47,408 nt of DNA from Actinomycetes bacterium. Lineage in GTDB: Bacteria > Actinomycetota > Acidimicrobiia > Acidimicrobiales > RAAP-2. Both the position numbers and the translations under genes were made by a program. The notes under the pieces were generated by a model. The model saw only the letters and a program-made list of their open reading frames with translations. It was not told the DNA's origin and did not search any database. The DNA lies in assembly GCA_021831125.1 (NCBI GenBank), contig JAKBNI010000006.1, forward strand, positions 1-47,408, written 5' to 3'. Below are positions 22,875 through 34,766 of the stretch, piece by piece (positions within the stretch are counted from its first letter, which is position 1; every line of letters starts with the position of its first letter).

Positions 22875-23365
22875 TGGGGGTGTCGGGAGCGGGCAAGACC
22901 ACCGTCGGGCTCGCCCTGGCGGACCGGCTGGGCTTTCGCTTCGTGGAGGCCGACGACCTGCACCCCCCCCGCAATCGCGCGATGCTCACCCAGGGGCGCC
23001 CCCTCTCCGACCAGGACCGATTCCCCTGGCTGCGCGCGGTGGGCGAGCGGCTCGCGGCCCCCGGCGTCGTCGTGGCCTGCTCGGCGCTCGCGCGCACCTA
23101 CCGCAACGTCCTCAAGGCCCACGCGCCCGACCTGGTGACCGTCCATCTCTCCCTCTCGCCCGAGACGGCCGCCGAGCGGCTCGAAGAGCGCGAGGGCCAC
23201 TTCGCCTCTCCGGGCATCCTCGACTCCCAGTTCGCCACCCTCGAGCCGCTGACGCTCGAGGAGCGGGGCCTCACCCTCGACGCGTCCCAGTCCGTCGCCA
23301 CGATCCTCGACGAGATCGGGGCAGCCCTCGCCCGGGGTCTCGAGCCCTCCTCCGGCGCCCTCTAG
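22814..23365 (+). CDS. gntK: Gluconokinase (thermoresistant type)
   Basis: The product phosphorylates gluconate to 6-phosphogluconate with ATP. It shows the family P-loop LLMGVSGAGKTTVG, the substrate motif EADDLHPPRN, and SDQDRFPWL. The start is uncertain. An ATG at 22874 overlaps the previous stop (TGATG) but would remove the first beta strand before the P-loop, so I prefer the GTG at 22814, giving 183 residues, close to the usual 165-175. No ribosome-binding site is clear. There are no gluconate transporters or pentose-phosphate genes nearby. It lies inside the end of the secreted-protein operon, possibly by chance overlap. Confidence 0.85.
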   Translation: MEGRPGIQGDESGSTSRILLMGVSGAGKTTVGLALADRLGFRFVEADDLHPPRNRAMLTQGRPLSDQDRFPWLRAVGERLAAPGVVVACSALARTYRNVLKAHAPDLVTVHLSLSPETAAERLEEREGHFASPGILDSQFATLEPLTLEERGLTLDASQSVATILDEIGAALARGLEPSSGAL

Positions 23366-23366
23366 G

Positions 23367-24596
23367 TCAGGTCACCGCCGCGCGCACCACGAAACGCTCG
23401 TCGAGGTGGGCGCCGCCCTCGATGACGCGCGCGAGCCGATCGACCGCGTCGAAGACGTCGACGTAGCGAAGGTAGAGCGGCGTGAAGCCGAAGCGCGCGA
23501 TGTCGGGATCGCGGAAGTCACCCACGACGCCGGCCTCGCCAACCGCCCGGACGACGGCGTAGGCGGCGGGGTGGCGCAGGGCCACCTGGGAGCCTCGACG
23601 GGCGTGCTCGCGAGGGGTGACGACCTCGAATACCCCGGGCAGGCGCTCCTCGACCAATTCGATGAAGAGGTCCGTGAGCGCCAGGCTCTTCGCGCGCACG
23701 TCGTCCATGGCCGCGCGCTCCCAGACCGCGAGCGCGCCGTCGAGGGCGGCCAGTGCCACGATCGACGGCGACGAGGTCACCAGGGCCCGCATGCCCGTCG
23801 CCGACTCGTAGTCGGGCTCGAAGGCGAAGGGGCGCGCGTGGCCGAGCCACCCCGGCAGCGGGTTACGCAGCACCCCCTGCCAGCGCTCGCGCACGTAGCA
23901 GAAGGCCGGCGCACCCGGCCCACCGTTCAGGTACTTGTAGCCGCAGCCCGCGGCGAAGTCCACGTCGGCGCCCTCCACGTCGAGGGGCACCGCGCCGGCC
24001 GAGTGGGCGAAGTCCCACAGCATGAGGGCACCGGCGTCGTGGACGGCACGGGTCACCCCGGCGAGGTCGAGCATCTCCCCCGTGCGGAAGTCGACGTGGG
24101 TGAGCATCACGAGGGCGACGTCGCCCCCGAGGTGCTCGGAGAGCCGCGAGCGGTCGATCGCCTTGACCGTGACGGGACGCCCCGCCCGCTCGGCCATCGC
24201 GCGCACGATGTAGAGGTCACTGTGGAAGTTGGCGGCGTCGGTGAGCACCACGTGACGATCGGGCCGCAGCTCGAGGGCCCCGCCGATCAGCTTGGCCAGG
24301 AGCACCGTCAAGGTGTCGGCGACGAGGACCTCGTTGGGATTGGCCCCGATGAGCGGCGCGAGACGCCCGCCCAGTCGCAGGGGCTGGTCCATCCAACCCT
24401 GGTTCCACCCCCGCACGAGCTCGGTCGACCACTCTCGGTCCAGGACCTCGCGCACCCGGGCGGCCGCCGGCTCGCAGACCGGTCCGAGGGAGTTCCCGTC
24501 GAGGTAGATCTCCCCCTCGTTGAGCCGGAACTCGCCGCGCAGCGCGGCCAGCGGGTCGCCCCGGTCGAGGGCCTCACACTCCTCACGGTTCCTCAT
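23367..24596 (-). CDS. kynU: Kynureninase
   Basis: The 409-residue PLP enzyme cleaves kynurenine or 3-hydroxykynurenine to anthranilate or 3-hydroxyanthranilate plus alanine. It has the family landmarks YLDGNSLGP near the N-terminus, LTDAANFHSDLY, WDFAHSAGA and the PLP Lys221 in CGYKYLNGGPG. The ATG at 24596 overlaps the tryptophan dioxygenase stop as ATGA and has GAGGAG 6 nt upstream. An in-frame ATG 21 bases earlier is less likely. With the dioxygenase it forms a two-gene tryptophan degradation operon. Kynurenine formamidase is not in the window. Confidence 0.94.
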   Translation of the reverse strand: MRNREECEALDRGDPLAALRGEFRLNEGEIYLDGNSLGPVCEPAAARVREVLDREWSTELVRGWNQGWMDQPLRLGGRLAPLIGANPNEVLVADTLTVLLAKLIGGALELRPDRHVVLTDAANFHSDLYIVRAMAERAGRPVTVKAIDRSRLSEHLGGDVALVMLTHVDFRTGEMLDLAGVTRAVHDAGALMLWDFAHSAGAVPLDVEGADVDFAAGCGYKYLNGGPGAPAFCYVRERWQGVLRNPLPGWLGHARPFAFEPDYESATGMRALVTSSPSIVALAALDGALAVWERAAMDDVRAKSLALTDLFIELVEERLPGVFEVVTPREHARRGSQVALRHPAAYAVVRAVGEAGVVGDFRDPDIARFGFTPLYLRYVDVFDAVDRLARVIEGGAHLDERFVVRAAVT

Positions 24597-25339
24597 AGCA
24601 CGCTCCTCACGTCCCACAGCGCCGGGTAGAGGCGCCGCTCGATCGTCGTCTCAAGGTAGGTCAACCCGGCGCTCCCGCCGGTCCCGGGTCGCCGTCCGAT
24701 CTCGCGTCCGGCCATGAGCAGGTGACGGTGGCGCCAGGCCGCGAGGTTCTCGTCGTGGTCGACGAGCCGTTCGGCCACCGCGTGCAGCGCGGACCGCTCG
24801 GGGGTCGAGTGGTCGTGGTAGAGCTCGCCCAGGCGCGCGAGCACGTCCCCGGGCCCGACGATCGCCCCGAGGCTCGCGAGGAACCCCGTCCACACGTCGG
24901 GCTCGCTCGCGACGCCGGTGAGCCAGGCCCGCTGACGGTCGTCGAAGAAGGCGAAGTCGAGCGAGCGCGAGTCGCCCGCGCCCGAGAGGAACTCCACGGC
25001 CCGAAACTGGAACGACTGGAAGCCCGACGCCGGGTTGAGGGGGTCCCGGAAGCGCAGGAACTCCTCGGGCGACATGGTCTCGAGGACCGCGAGGTGGCCC
25101 AGCAGCAGCCGACCCACGTCCACGGTGCGCGAGAGCGGCGCCACCGCCCGCCATGGCTCGGCCCCGTGGAGTCGCGTCGCGACCCGCCTCAGCTCCTCGA
25201 GCATGACCTTGAACCAGAGCTCGTAGGCCTGGTGGACCACGATGAAGAGCAGCTCGTCGTCGGCGCCGGTCGTGAGAGGCACCTGGAGGGTCAACAGGTC
25301 GTCGATCCTCAGGTACGTCGAGTAGTCGGTCGCGGCCAC
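24593..25339 (-). CDS. kynA: Tryptophan 2,3-dioxygenase
   Basis: The 248-residue haem enzyme opens the indole ring of L-tryptophan to N-formylkynurenine. Family features are YLRIDDLLTLQ at the N-terminus, LLFIVVHQAYELWFKVMLEEL, and the FQSFQFRAVE motif. HRHLLMAGREIGRRPGTGGSAG near the C-terminus supplies the haem ligand region. The length is a little shorter than the 270-280 common in bacteria. The GTG at 25339 follows a TAGGGT element by 8 nt, so a leaderless start is possible, although AGGA also lies between. Confidence 0.94.
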   Translation of the reverse strand: MAATDYSTYLRIDDLLTLQVPLTTGADDELLFIVVHQAYELWFKVMLEELRRVATRLHGAEPWRAVAPLSRTVDVGRLLLGHLAVLETMSPEEFLRFRDPLNPASGFQSFQFRAVEFLSGAGDSRSLDFAFFDDRQRAWLTGVASEPDVWTGFLASLGAIVGPGDVLARLGELYHDHSTPERSALHAVAERLVDHDENLAAWRHRHLLMAGREIGRRPGTGGSAGLTYLETTIERRLYPALWDVRSVL

Positions 25340-25361
25340 GGGGTCCTACCCTACGCCGCCG

Positions 25362-27041
<1,680 letters not shown>

Positions 27042-27102
27042 CCCACCAGTCTGACCGACGCGACGTGGGCCGTGAGCGGGATCGGGTGTGAGGGACCACC
27101 CG

Positions 27103-27108
27103 TACACT
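27103..27108 (+). promoter_or_regulatory. -10 element of leaderless DHA2 exporter transcript
   Basis: TACACT ends 6 nt before the GTG at 27115, and no ribosome-binding site is present. It supports GTG 27115 over the GTG at 27088. Confidence 0.45.
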
Positions 27109-27114
27109 CGGGCG

Positions 27115-28542
27115 GTGCCCGCGACCACTCTCACCCGGACCCGTCACGCTCCCGACTGGCTGATCCTTTCCATCGCGTGCCTGGCGCAGTTCATGGTGGT
27201 ACTCGACGTGTCGATCGTGAACGTGGCCCTGCCGCGCATGAGCCACGACCTCCACTTCACGATCACCAGCGCCGAATGGGTGGTGAACGCCTACGTCCTC
27301 ACCTTCGCCGGCTTCTTGCTCCTCGGGGGACGCGCCGCCGACTACTTCGGCCGGCGCCACGTCTACCTGGCCGGCATCGCGCTGTTCACGCTCGCGAGCA
27401 TCGGCGCGGGATTCGCGGCCTCCGGGACCCAGATGGTGGCCGTGCGGGCCATCCAGGGGCTCGGCGGCGCCGTGCTGTCGCCGGCGACACTCACCATCAT
27501 CGTGACGACGTTCCACGGGCCGCGCCTCCCGAGGGCGATCGGGGTCTGGAGCGCGGTGGCGGGCGCCGGCGGCGCCGTCGGCGGCCTCCTCGGCGGGATC
27601 CTCACGGGCCTCGCGTCGTGGCGCTGGGTCTTCTTCATCAACGTTCCCCTGGGGATCGTCGCGGGTGTCACGGCCGCGCTGTACCTGCGCGAGATGCGCA
27701 ACAAGGACGCCACCGCCAAGCTCGACGTCACCGGCGCCGTCCTAGTGACGGGCGGTCTCGCGTCCGTGATCTACGCGGTGGTGAACACCACCAGCCACCC
27801 CTGGGGCTCCAGCGTGATCCTCGACTGGCTCTTCGGCGGTCTCGTCATGCTCATCGCCTTCGTCTTCTGGGAGGCCCGGGTCGCCTCACACCCGCTGATG
27901 CCGTTCCGGATCTTCCGGTCTCGACCCCTCTCGACCGCCAACGGGGTCATGATGCTCGTGGGCGGCGCGTTCTTCGCGATCTGGTACTTCCTCACCTTCT
28001 ACTTCCAGTCCGTCGAGGGCTACGGGCCGGTACGGGCCGGCTTCGCGTTCATGCCGATGGCCGTGGGCATCATCGCCGGGGCCCAGATCTCGTCGCGACT
28101 CATCGCGAAGGCGGGGGTTCGGCCCCTACTCGTCGTGGGCAGCCTCCTCGCCACCGTCGGCTTCTACTGGCTGTCGTTCGTCAACACGACCAGCGGCTAC
28201 TGGTCCGACGTCGCCCTCCCGTCGTTCTGCTGCGCCTTCGCCATGGGCGTCCTCTTCTCCCCCCTGGCCACCGCCGCGACGGCCGGGGTCGACCGGGCCG
28301 ACGCGGGGCTCGCCTCGGGGGTCCTCAACACCGCGCGCCAGGTCGGGGGCTCCATCGCCCTGGCGGCCCTGGGAACCGTGGCCGCCGACCGGACGGCCGC
28401 CCTGGTGCGCACGGGCCTCGTGACCCGCGACGCCGCCCTGGTCGCGGGGTACGACCGCGTCTTCCAGGTCTCGGCGGTGATCACCCTCGCCGCCTTCGCC
28501 GTGAGCCTCGCCCTGCCCCGTCACGTGGGACGCCACCACTAG
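27115..28542 (+). CDS. MFS transporter, DHA2 (EmrB/QacA) family
   Basis: The 475-residue protein has about 14 helices and strong DHA2 motifs: VVLDVSIVNVALPRM in helix 1, GGRAADYFGRRHVY (motif A), RAIQGLGGAVLSPATL, and motif C-like VAGAGGAVGGLLGGIL. It exports drugs or metabolites by proton exchange. It is closer to the classical EmrB/QacA consensus than the exporter at 1677. The start GTG 27115 is supported by a -10 element 6 nt upstream. It stands alone between the divergent ettA and the nucleoside uptake operon, and no regulator is adjacent. Confidence 0.92.
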   Translation: MPATTLTRTRHAPDWLILSIACLAQFMVVLDVSIVNVALPRMSHDLHFTITSAEWVVNAYVLTFAGFLLLGGRAADYFGRRHVYLAGIALFTLASIGAGFAASGTQMVAVRAIQGLGGAVLSPATLTIIVTTFHGPRLPRAIGVWSAVAGAGGAVGGLLGGILTGLASWRWVFFINVPLGIVAGVTAALYLREMRNKDATAKLDVTGAVLVTGGLASVIYAVVNTTSHPWGSSVILDWLFGGLVMLIAFVFWEARVASHPLMPFRIFRSRPLSTANGVMMLVGGAFFAIWYFLTFYFQSVEGYGPVRAGFAFMPMAVGIIAGAQISSRLIAKAGVRPLLVVGSLLATVGFYWLSFVNTTSGYWSDVALPSFCCAFAMGVLFSPLATAATAGVDRADAGLASGVLNTARQVGGSIALAALGTVAADRTAALVRTGLVTRDAALVAGYDRVFQVSAVITLAAFAVSLALPRHVGRHH

Positions 28543-28572
28543 TCCCGGCCGCACACCCCGCGGCAGGCGGGC

Positions 28573-28605
28573 TAGTGTCGCCACCGGCGGATAGGCATAT
28601 CCGCC
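28573..28605 (+). promoter_or_regulatory. Promoter and palindrome of the nucleoside uptake operon
   Basis: A TAGTGT -10-like element (28573-28578) is followed by a perfect inverted repeat with arms GGCGGATA (28586-28593) and TATCCGCC (28598-28605) around GGCA. The expected transcription start is at about 28585, so the repeat is either an operator just downstream of +1 or a stable hairpin at the 5' end of a roughly 100-nt leader. Confidence 0.5.
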
Positions 28606-28685
28606 CGCTCGTCGCCCGGTCGGAGGCGCGAGTCGCGACGCGGTCTTCACGGCGATGACCGCACTTCAGATATGGGGAGACATAC

Positions 28686-29783
28686 ATGCGGAGGATCAAT
28701 CGGCTCGGCGCGCTGCTCGGAGCCGGCGCCCTCGTCCTCGGGACGGTGACGATCGGGGTCGCCACGACCGTCTCGGTCGCCTCGGCCGCGGGCAAGTTCA
28801 AGGCCTGCGTCGTGACCGACACCGGTGGCATCAACGACCACTCGTTCAACGCCTCGGCGTGGGCCGGTCTGCAGAACGCGGCCAAGAAGGACAAGAACAT
28901 CACGGCGTCGTACCTCTCGTCGACCTCGTCGGCGTCGTACACGCCCAACATCAACAAGTTCATCTCCCAGGGTTGCGGCATCATCGTGACCGTCGGGTTC
29001 TTGATGGACGGCGCCACCGCGACGGCGGCGAACGCCCACCCGAACCAGAAGTTCGCCATCGTCGACGACGTGCCCAACGCGCCCAAGTCACACGGCCTGC
29101 TGGCGCTGACCTACGACACCAACCAGGACGCGTTCCTCGGTGGCTACGTGGCCGCGGCCATGAGCAAGACGGGTGTGGTCGCCACCTACGGTGGCGCCGA
29201 CATCCCGCCGGTGACCATCTACATGGACGGCTTCGTCGCGGGCGTGCGCTACTACGACCAGCACATGCACAAGCACGTCAAGGTCCTGGGCTGGACGCCG
29301 TCGAAGGGCAACCGCGCCAAGGGCCAGTTCAACGGCAAGGGCACCTTCGTGGGCAACTTCACCGACCAGACCGCCGGCAAGACCATCACCTCGGGCTTCT
29401 TCGCCGACGGCGCGGACATCGTCTTCCCGGTGGCCGGTGGCGTAGGCCTCGGCTCGGTGGCGGCGGCCCAGCAGGCCGGCAAGAAGCACTCGATCATGTG
29501 GGTCGACTCTGACGGCTGCTTCGCCGAGAAGGCGGACTGCTCCTACTTCATCGGCTCGGTGACCAAGGGCGTCACGACCTCGGTGGAGGACGCGGTCCTG
29601 GCCGCGGCCAAGGGCACCTTCAAGCCGGGTAGCTACGTCGGCACGCTCGCCAACGGGGGCGTCCAGTTCTACTTCGACTCCCCGCAGGTCCCCGCCTCGC
29701 TCAAGGCCACGGTCCAGCAGCTGACCAAGGGCATCGAGTCCGGCAAGATCTCGGTCGACCCGACGAAGTACCCCGTCGGCTGA
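28686..29783 (+). CDS. BMP family nucleoside-binding protein (ABC transporter)
   Basis: The 365-residue protein has a Sec signal peptide (MRRINRLGALLGAGALVLG, cleavage near ASA-AG at about 35) and the BMP/PnrA-type domain: FKACVVTDTGGINDHSFNASAW, then DDVP, TYDTNQDAFLGGYVAAAMSK and GADIVFPVAGGVGLG. BMP proteins bind purine or other nucleosides and hand them to NupABC-like transporters. Most are lipoproteins, but no lipobox Cys is present here. A 45-nt perfect hairpin follows the stop, separating this gene from the transporter genes and probably giving it higher expression. The downstream salvage genes support nucleosides as cargo. Confidence 0.92.
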   Translation: MRRINRLGALLGAGALVLGTVTIGVATTVSVASAAGKFKACVVTDTGGINDHSFNASAWAGLQNAAKKDKNITASYLSSTSSASYTPNINKFISQGCGIIVTVGFLMDGATATAANAHPNQKFAIVDDVPNAPKSHGLLALTYDTNQDAFLGGYVAAAMSKTGVVATYGGADIPPVTIYMDGFVAGVRYYDQHMHKHVKVLGWTPSKGNRAKGQFNGKGTFVGNFTDQTAGKTITSGFFADGADIVFPVAGGVGLGSVAAAQQAGKKHSIMWVDSDGCFAEKADCSYFIGSVTKGVTTSVEDAVLAAAKGTFKPGSYVGTLANGGVQFYFDSPQVPASLKATVQQLTKGIESGKISVDPTKYPVG

Positions 29784-29790
29784 CCCCTGT

Positions 29791-29835
29791 CTCACGACGA
29801 AGGCCCGGGCCACTGGCCCGGGCCTTCGTCGTGAG
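29791..29835 (+). terminator. Long hairpin between binding protein and ATPase genes
   Basis: Two perfectly complementary 21-bp arms (29791-29811 and 29815-29835) surround ACT. There is no T-run, so it would be a U-less terminator, attenuator or mRNA 3'-end stabiliser for the binding-protein message. A TACTAT element follows at once and can restart transcription for the ATPase gene. Confidence 0.75.
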
Positions 29836-29841
29836 TACTAT
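29836..29841 (+). promoter_or_regulatory. -10 element after the hairpin
   Basis: TACTAT ends 8 nt before the ATPase ATG at 29850. No ribosome-binding site is present in the gap, which suggests a leaderless secondary transcript. Confidence 0.4.
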
Positions 29842-29849
29842 GACCTTCC

Positions 29850-31357
<1,508 letters not shown>

Positions 31358-31361
<4 letters not shown>

Positions 31362-32602
31362 CGTCGAGGACGCGCGGCCTCTGGGACCGCTACCGCAGCG
31401 CGAGCCCGGTCACCATCGCGCTGCTGGCGCTCGTGCTCGGCCTGGTGGTCGGGGCGGTGATCATCGTCGCCACGACCCCGGCGATCCTCAACGCCTGGCG
31501 CGGGGCCTTCCACTCCTGGGGTGCGCCGGGCCACGCCCTCAAGGTGACCTTCGACAACGTCGGGGCCGCCTACCGGTCGATCGTCACCGGCTCGATCGTC
31601 GACCCGCCCCAGTTCTGGCACTCGGTCACGACCGGGCGGGGCTGGACGGCGTCGCTGACCCCGCTCTCGGAGACCCTCACCTACGCCATCCCGCTCGTGA
31701 TCGCCAGCATCGCGGTCGGCATCACCTTCCAGACGGGACTGTTCAACATCGGGGCGAACGGCCAGGCCATCCTCGGCGGCGTCACCGGGGTGGCCGTGGC
31801 CACCCTGGTGCACCTGCCCACCGTCATCCACCTGCCCCTGACGCTGCTCGCGGGGATCGCCGGGGGCGTCGTCGGCGGAGCCATCCCGGGGCTCCTCAAG
31901 GCCTACACCGGCGCCCACGAGGTGATCGTGACGCTGATGTTCAACTACGTCGCGTCCTACTTCATGCTCTTCTGCCTGCTCTCGACCCCGCTGCAGCTGC
32001 CCAACCAGACCAACGCCATCTCGCGCACCATGCCGGGCGGGACCCAGCTGGCCCCGCTCTTCGGCACCGCCTCGGGCCTGCGGGTGAACTACGGGATCGT
32101 CGTCGCCCTGGCGGTGACCGTCTTCGCGCTCTGGCTCCTCGACCGATCCTCCATCGGCTTCGAGTTCCGGGTCACCGGGGCCAATCCCCACGCGGCCCGG
32201 GCCTCGGGCATCAACGCCCGACGCACCCTGGTCACGTCGTTCCTCATCTCGGGCGGCCTCGCCGGGCTCGCCGGGGTGACCTGGGTCGCGGGCACGACCC
32301 ACTACATCGACCAGAACTTCCTCCAGGGCAGCGCCGGCATCGGCTTCACGGCCATCACCGTCTCGCTGCTCGGACGCAACCGCCCGATCGGCATCGTGTG
32401 GGGGTCGCTCCTGTTCGCCGCCCTCGAGGTCGGGGGCTCGAACATGCAGGCCAACACCGGTATCCCCTACGACCTGGCGACGGTGATCCAGTCGGCCATC
32501 GTCATCTTCGTGGCGACGCCGGTGCTGGTGAAGGAGATCTTCCGCCTGCGCGCCCTGCGCGCTGAGTCGGTCAAGGTCGCCACCGCGGGGTGGGGATCGT
32601 GA
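31358..32602 (+). CDS. Nucleoside ABC transporter permease (NupB-like)
   Basis: The 414-residue membrane protein belongs to the BPD_transp_2 permeases of BMP-type systems. After an N-terminal helix and a long extracellular loop (about residues 35-105) come about eight more helices, with GLFNIGANGQAILGG and the coupling-loop region RVTGANPHAARASGINARR. These features match the first permease of NupABC-like importers. ATG 31358 overlaps the ATPase stop as ATGA. It forms the channel together with the next gene product. Confidence 0.93.
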
Positions 32603-33894
32603 CGGCCCTCGCCGCCGACGCCGTGGCCAAGGTCCGTCAGCCCCTCGGGCGGACCCAGGCGATCGGGTGGTTCGTCATCGTGGTGGGACTCTTCACGGTG
32701 TTCGGGATGGGCGTGGGCACGGGCTCGGCCCCGCGCTCCACGCTCACCTTCACCCCGATCGACGTGAGCCACGGCGCGCCCTGGCACCTGGGCAACCTGA
32801 CCCTGCCCACCGAGTGGACCCTCGTCCTGCTCGGTGCCGTCATCGTGGGCCTCGGGGCCGAGGTGCTCGTGCGACGCCTGGTCAAGGGGGCGATGGTCCG
32901 GGTCGGACTGATGGCCATCGTCTTCTTGCTCGCGGTCTTGGTGTGGGCGAGCCGCCAGCCGGGCCCCTCCCAGGTGCCCTTCATCAACCTCACGGCCATC
33001 CTGGTCGGCAGCGCGGCCATCACGATGATCCTGATCTACGGCTCGCTCTCGGGCATCCTGTGCGAGCGCGCCGGTGTCGTCAACATCGCGATCGAGGGCC
33101 AGTTCCTCGGGGGCTACCTCGTGGGCGAGATGATCGACTCGGCGACCAACAACTGGCTGCTCGCCACCGTCGGCGGGGTCGTCATCGGCGCGCTGATGGG
33201 CTGGCTCCTCGCGTTCCTCGCGATCCGGTACCTGTCGGACCAGATCATCGTGGGGGTCGTGATCGTCACGATGTTCACCGGGCTCGCCAGCTACTTCAAC
33301 TCCTGGGTGCTCACCCCCTACCCCAACCTCAACAACGGGAACATCGCCTCGAACCTGGCGATCCCGGGACTGATGAAGATTCCGATCATCGGGCCGACGT
33401 TCTTCGACGAGACGGGGTACTTCTACCTCATGATGGGCCTCGTGGGCCTCGTGAGCTTCGGCCTCTTCCGCACCCGCTGGGGACTGCGGGTGCGCGCCGT
33501 GGGCGAGCACCCCCAGGCGGCGGCATCGGTGGGGATCAGCGTGGAGCGGACGCGCTACATCAACGTCATCCTCGGGGGCGCGGTCGCCGGGGTGGGCGGG
33601 GTCGCCTTCGCCGCCATCCAGGGCCAGTTCACCCCGTCGATCACCTCGGGCTTCGGCTACATCGCGCTGGCCGCGATGATCTTCGGGCGGTGGCGGCCCT
33701 CGGGCGCGGTCGCCGCGTGCACCCTCTTCGGGGTCTCGGCCTACCTCGCCTACAACCTCCAGTCCTACCAGGTGCCCATCTCGACCGAGATCCTCCTGAT
33801 GTTCCCCTACCTCATCACCATCGCGGTCAGCGCGGGGCTCGTCGGACGGGTCCGCCCCCCGGCGGCCGACGGCATCCCCTACTCGCGCGAGTAG
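32599..33894 (+). CDS. Nucleoside ABC transporter permease (NupC-like)
   Basis: The 431-residue permease has about ten helices, the sequence GILCERAGVVNIAIEGQFLGGYL typical of the second BMP-system permease, and RAVGEHPQAAASVGISVERTRY in the coupling loop. The start is GTG 32599, overlapping the previous stop as GTGA. A GTG 9 bases upstream is an alternative. The last 16 bases overlap the convergent psuK gene within a perfect 20-bp palindrome, so both proteins end in PYSRE. Confidence 0.92.
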   Translation: MTALAADAVAKVRQPLGRTQAIGWFVIVVGLFTVFGMGVGTGSAPRSTLTFTPIDVSHGAPWHLGNLTLPTEWTLVLLGAVIVGLGAEVLVRRLVKGAMVRVGLMAIVFLLAVLVWASRQPGPSQVPFINLTAILVGSAAITMILIYGSLSGILCERAGVVNIAIEGQFLGGYLVGEMIDSATNNWLLATVGGVVIGALMGWLLAFLAIRYLSDQIIVGVVIVTMFTGLASYFNSWVLTPYPNLNNGNIASNLAIPGLMKIPIIGPTFFDETGYFYLMMGLVGLVSFGLFRTRWGLRVRAVGEHPQAAASVGISVERTRYINVILGGAVAGVGGVAFAAIQGQFTPSITSGFGYIALAAMIFGRWRPSGAVAACTLFGVSAYLAYNLQSYQVPISTEILLMFPYLITIAVSAGLVGRVRPPAADGIPYSRE

Positions 33895-33896
33895 GG
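33877..33896. repeat. Perfect 20-bp palindrome spanning two convergent stop codons
   Basis: CCCTACTCGC and its exact complement meet at 33886/33887 with no spacer. The plus permease gene ends at TAG 33892-33894 and the minus psuK gene at TAG 33881-33879, both inside it, and both proteins end PYSRE. It can form a short hairpin on either strand and may act as a bidirectional stop signal. Confidence 0.8.
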
Positions 33897-34766
33897 CACC
33901 GCCCCGAGGCCCCCGACGACCCGCGCCGCGGCCGCCATGGCCGCCGCGAGGGCGTCGCCCAGGCTCCGACCCGCGAGCCGGGCCGCGAGGTACGCCCCCG
34001 AGGCGGCGTCCCCCGCTCCCGTCGTGTCCACGACGCTCGTGGTCCACGCGGCCGCCCGAGCCCGCGCGGGCCCGCACGCGGCCACCGCGCCCTCGGCGCC
34101 CCGCGTCACCAGGACCTCGCCGTAGGCGTCGACGAGCGCCCCGAGGGCCCCGTCGGGGTCGTCGTGCCCCGAGAGCGCCGCGGCCTCCTCGGCGTTGGCG
34201 AAGAGCATCGTGGCCGAGCGCGTCGCCCGGGCGAAGACCTGGGGTCCGATCGCGCGCAGCGGGGCCACCGAGCAGACGTCGACCGAGGCCGACCAACCGG
34301 CGTCCCGGGCGAACCCGAGCAGCGAGGACGCGGCCGCGCGGGTCCGCTCGTCGAGGACGGTGTAGCCCGAGACGTGCAGGTGCGTCGCGTCGGGGGGCAG
34401 CGACGCCACGACCTCGTCGGCGGACAGCGCGCCGTTGGCCCCGCGGTCGGTGAGCATGGCCCGCTGGCCGTGCTCGTCCACGAGCGCCACCACGGTGGCG
34501 GTCGTCGCCCCGCGCGCGAGAAGGTGGGCCCGCACCCCGTGGCGCGTGAGGTCGTCCTCGACGAGCCGGGCGGCGCCGTCGCGGCCCGCCGCCCCCACGA
34601 AGGTCACCGCGCACCCCGCGCCGGAGAGGGCGACGGCGAGGTTCGCGGCCGACCCACCCCGCCCGACGACCGTCTCGGCGGGGGTGTCGCTGGTGGGGGC
34701 GAGCGGAGCGCGCACGCGCACCACGACGTCGAGCACCACGTCGCCGACGACGGCGACGGTCGTCAC
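33879..34766 (-). CDS. psuK: PfkB family kinase, probable pseudouridine kinase
   Basis: The 295-residue protein has both PfkB signatures: GRGGSAANLAVAL near the N-terminus and DTTGAGDAASGAY with the catalytic Asp near the C-terminus. PfkB kinases phosphorylate sugars and nucleosides. Coupling to a pseudouridine-5'-phosphate glycosidase gene (GTGA overlap at 34763-34766) makes pseudouridine the likely substrate: the kinase makes pseudouridine 5'-phosphate, which PsuG splits to uracil and ribose-5-phosphate. A ribokinase or another nucleoside kinase role cannot be excluded from sequence alone. Confidence 0.85.
   Translation of the reverse strand: MTTVAVVGDVVLDVVVRVRAPLAPTSDTPAETVVGRGGSAANLAVALSGAGCAVTFVGAAGRDGAARLVEDDLTRHGVRAHLLARGATTATVVALVDEHGQRAMLTDRGANGALSADEVVASLPPDATHLHVSGYTVLDERTRAAASSLLGFARDAGWSASVDVCSVAPLRAIGPQVFARATRSATMLFANAEEAAALSGHDDPDGALGALVDAYGEVLVTRGAEGAVAACGPARARAAAWTTSVVDTTGAGDAASGAYLAARLAGRSLGDALAAAMAAAARVVGGLGAVPYSRE

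Noticed and set aside
22874..23365. ATG 22874 as gluconokinase start, because of the TGATG overlap
   Set aside because: It would delete the beta strand before the P-loop. GTG 22814 keeps a complete fold, though without a clear ribosome-binding site.
23406..24629. 407-codon open frame opposite kynureninase
   Set aside because: Shadow frame: low-complexity Val/Asp/Gly/Arg composition, while the minus strand encodes all kynureninase motifs.
28586..28685. A purine riboswitch in the leader of the BMP operon
   Set aside because: The roughly 100-nt leader has one short hairpin but none of the conserved loop sequences of purine or preQ1 riboswitches that I can recognise.
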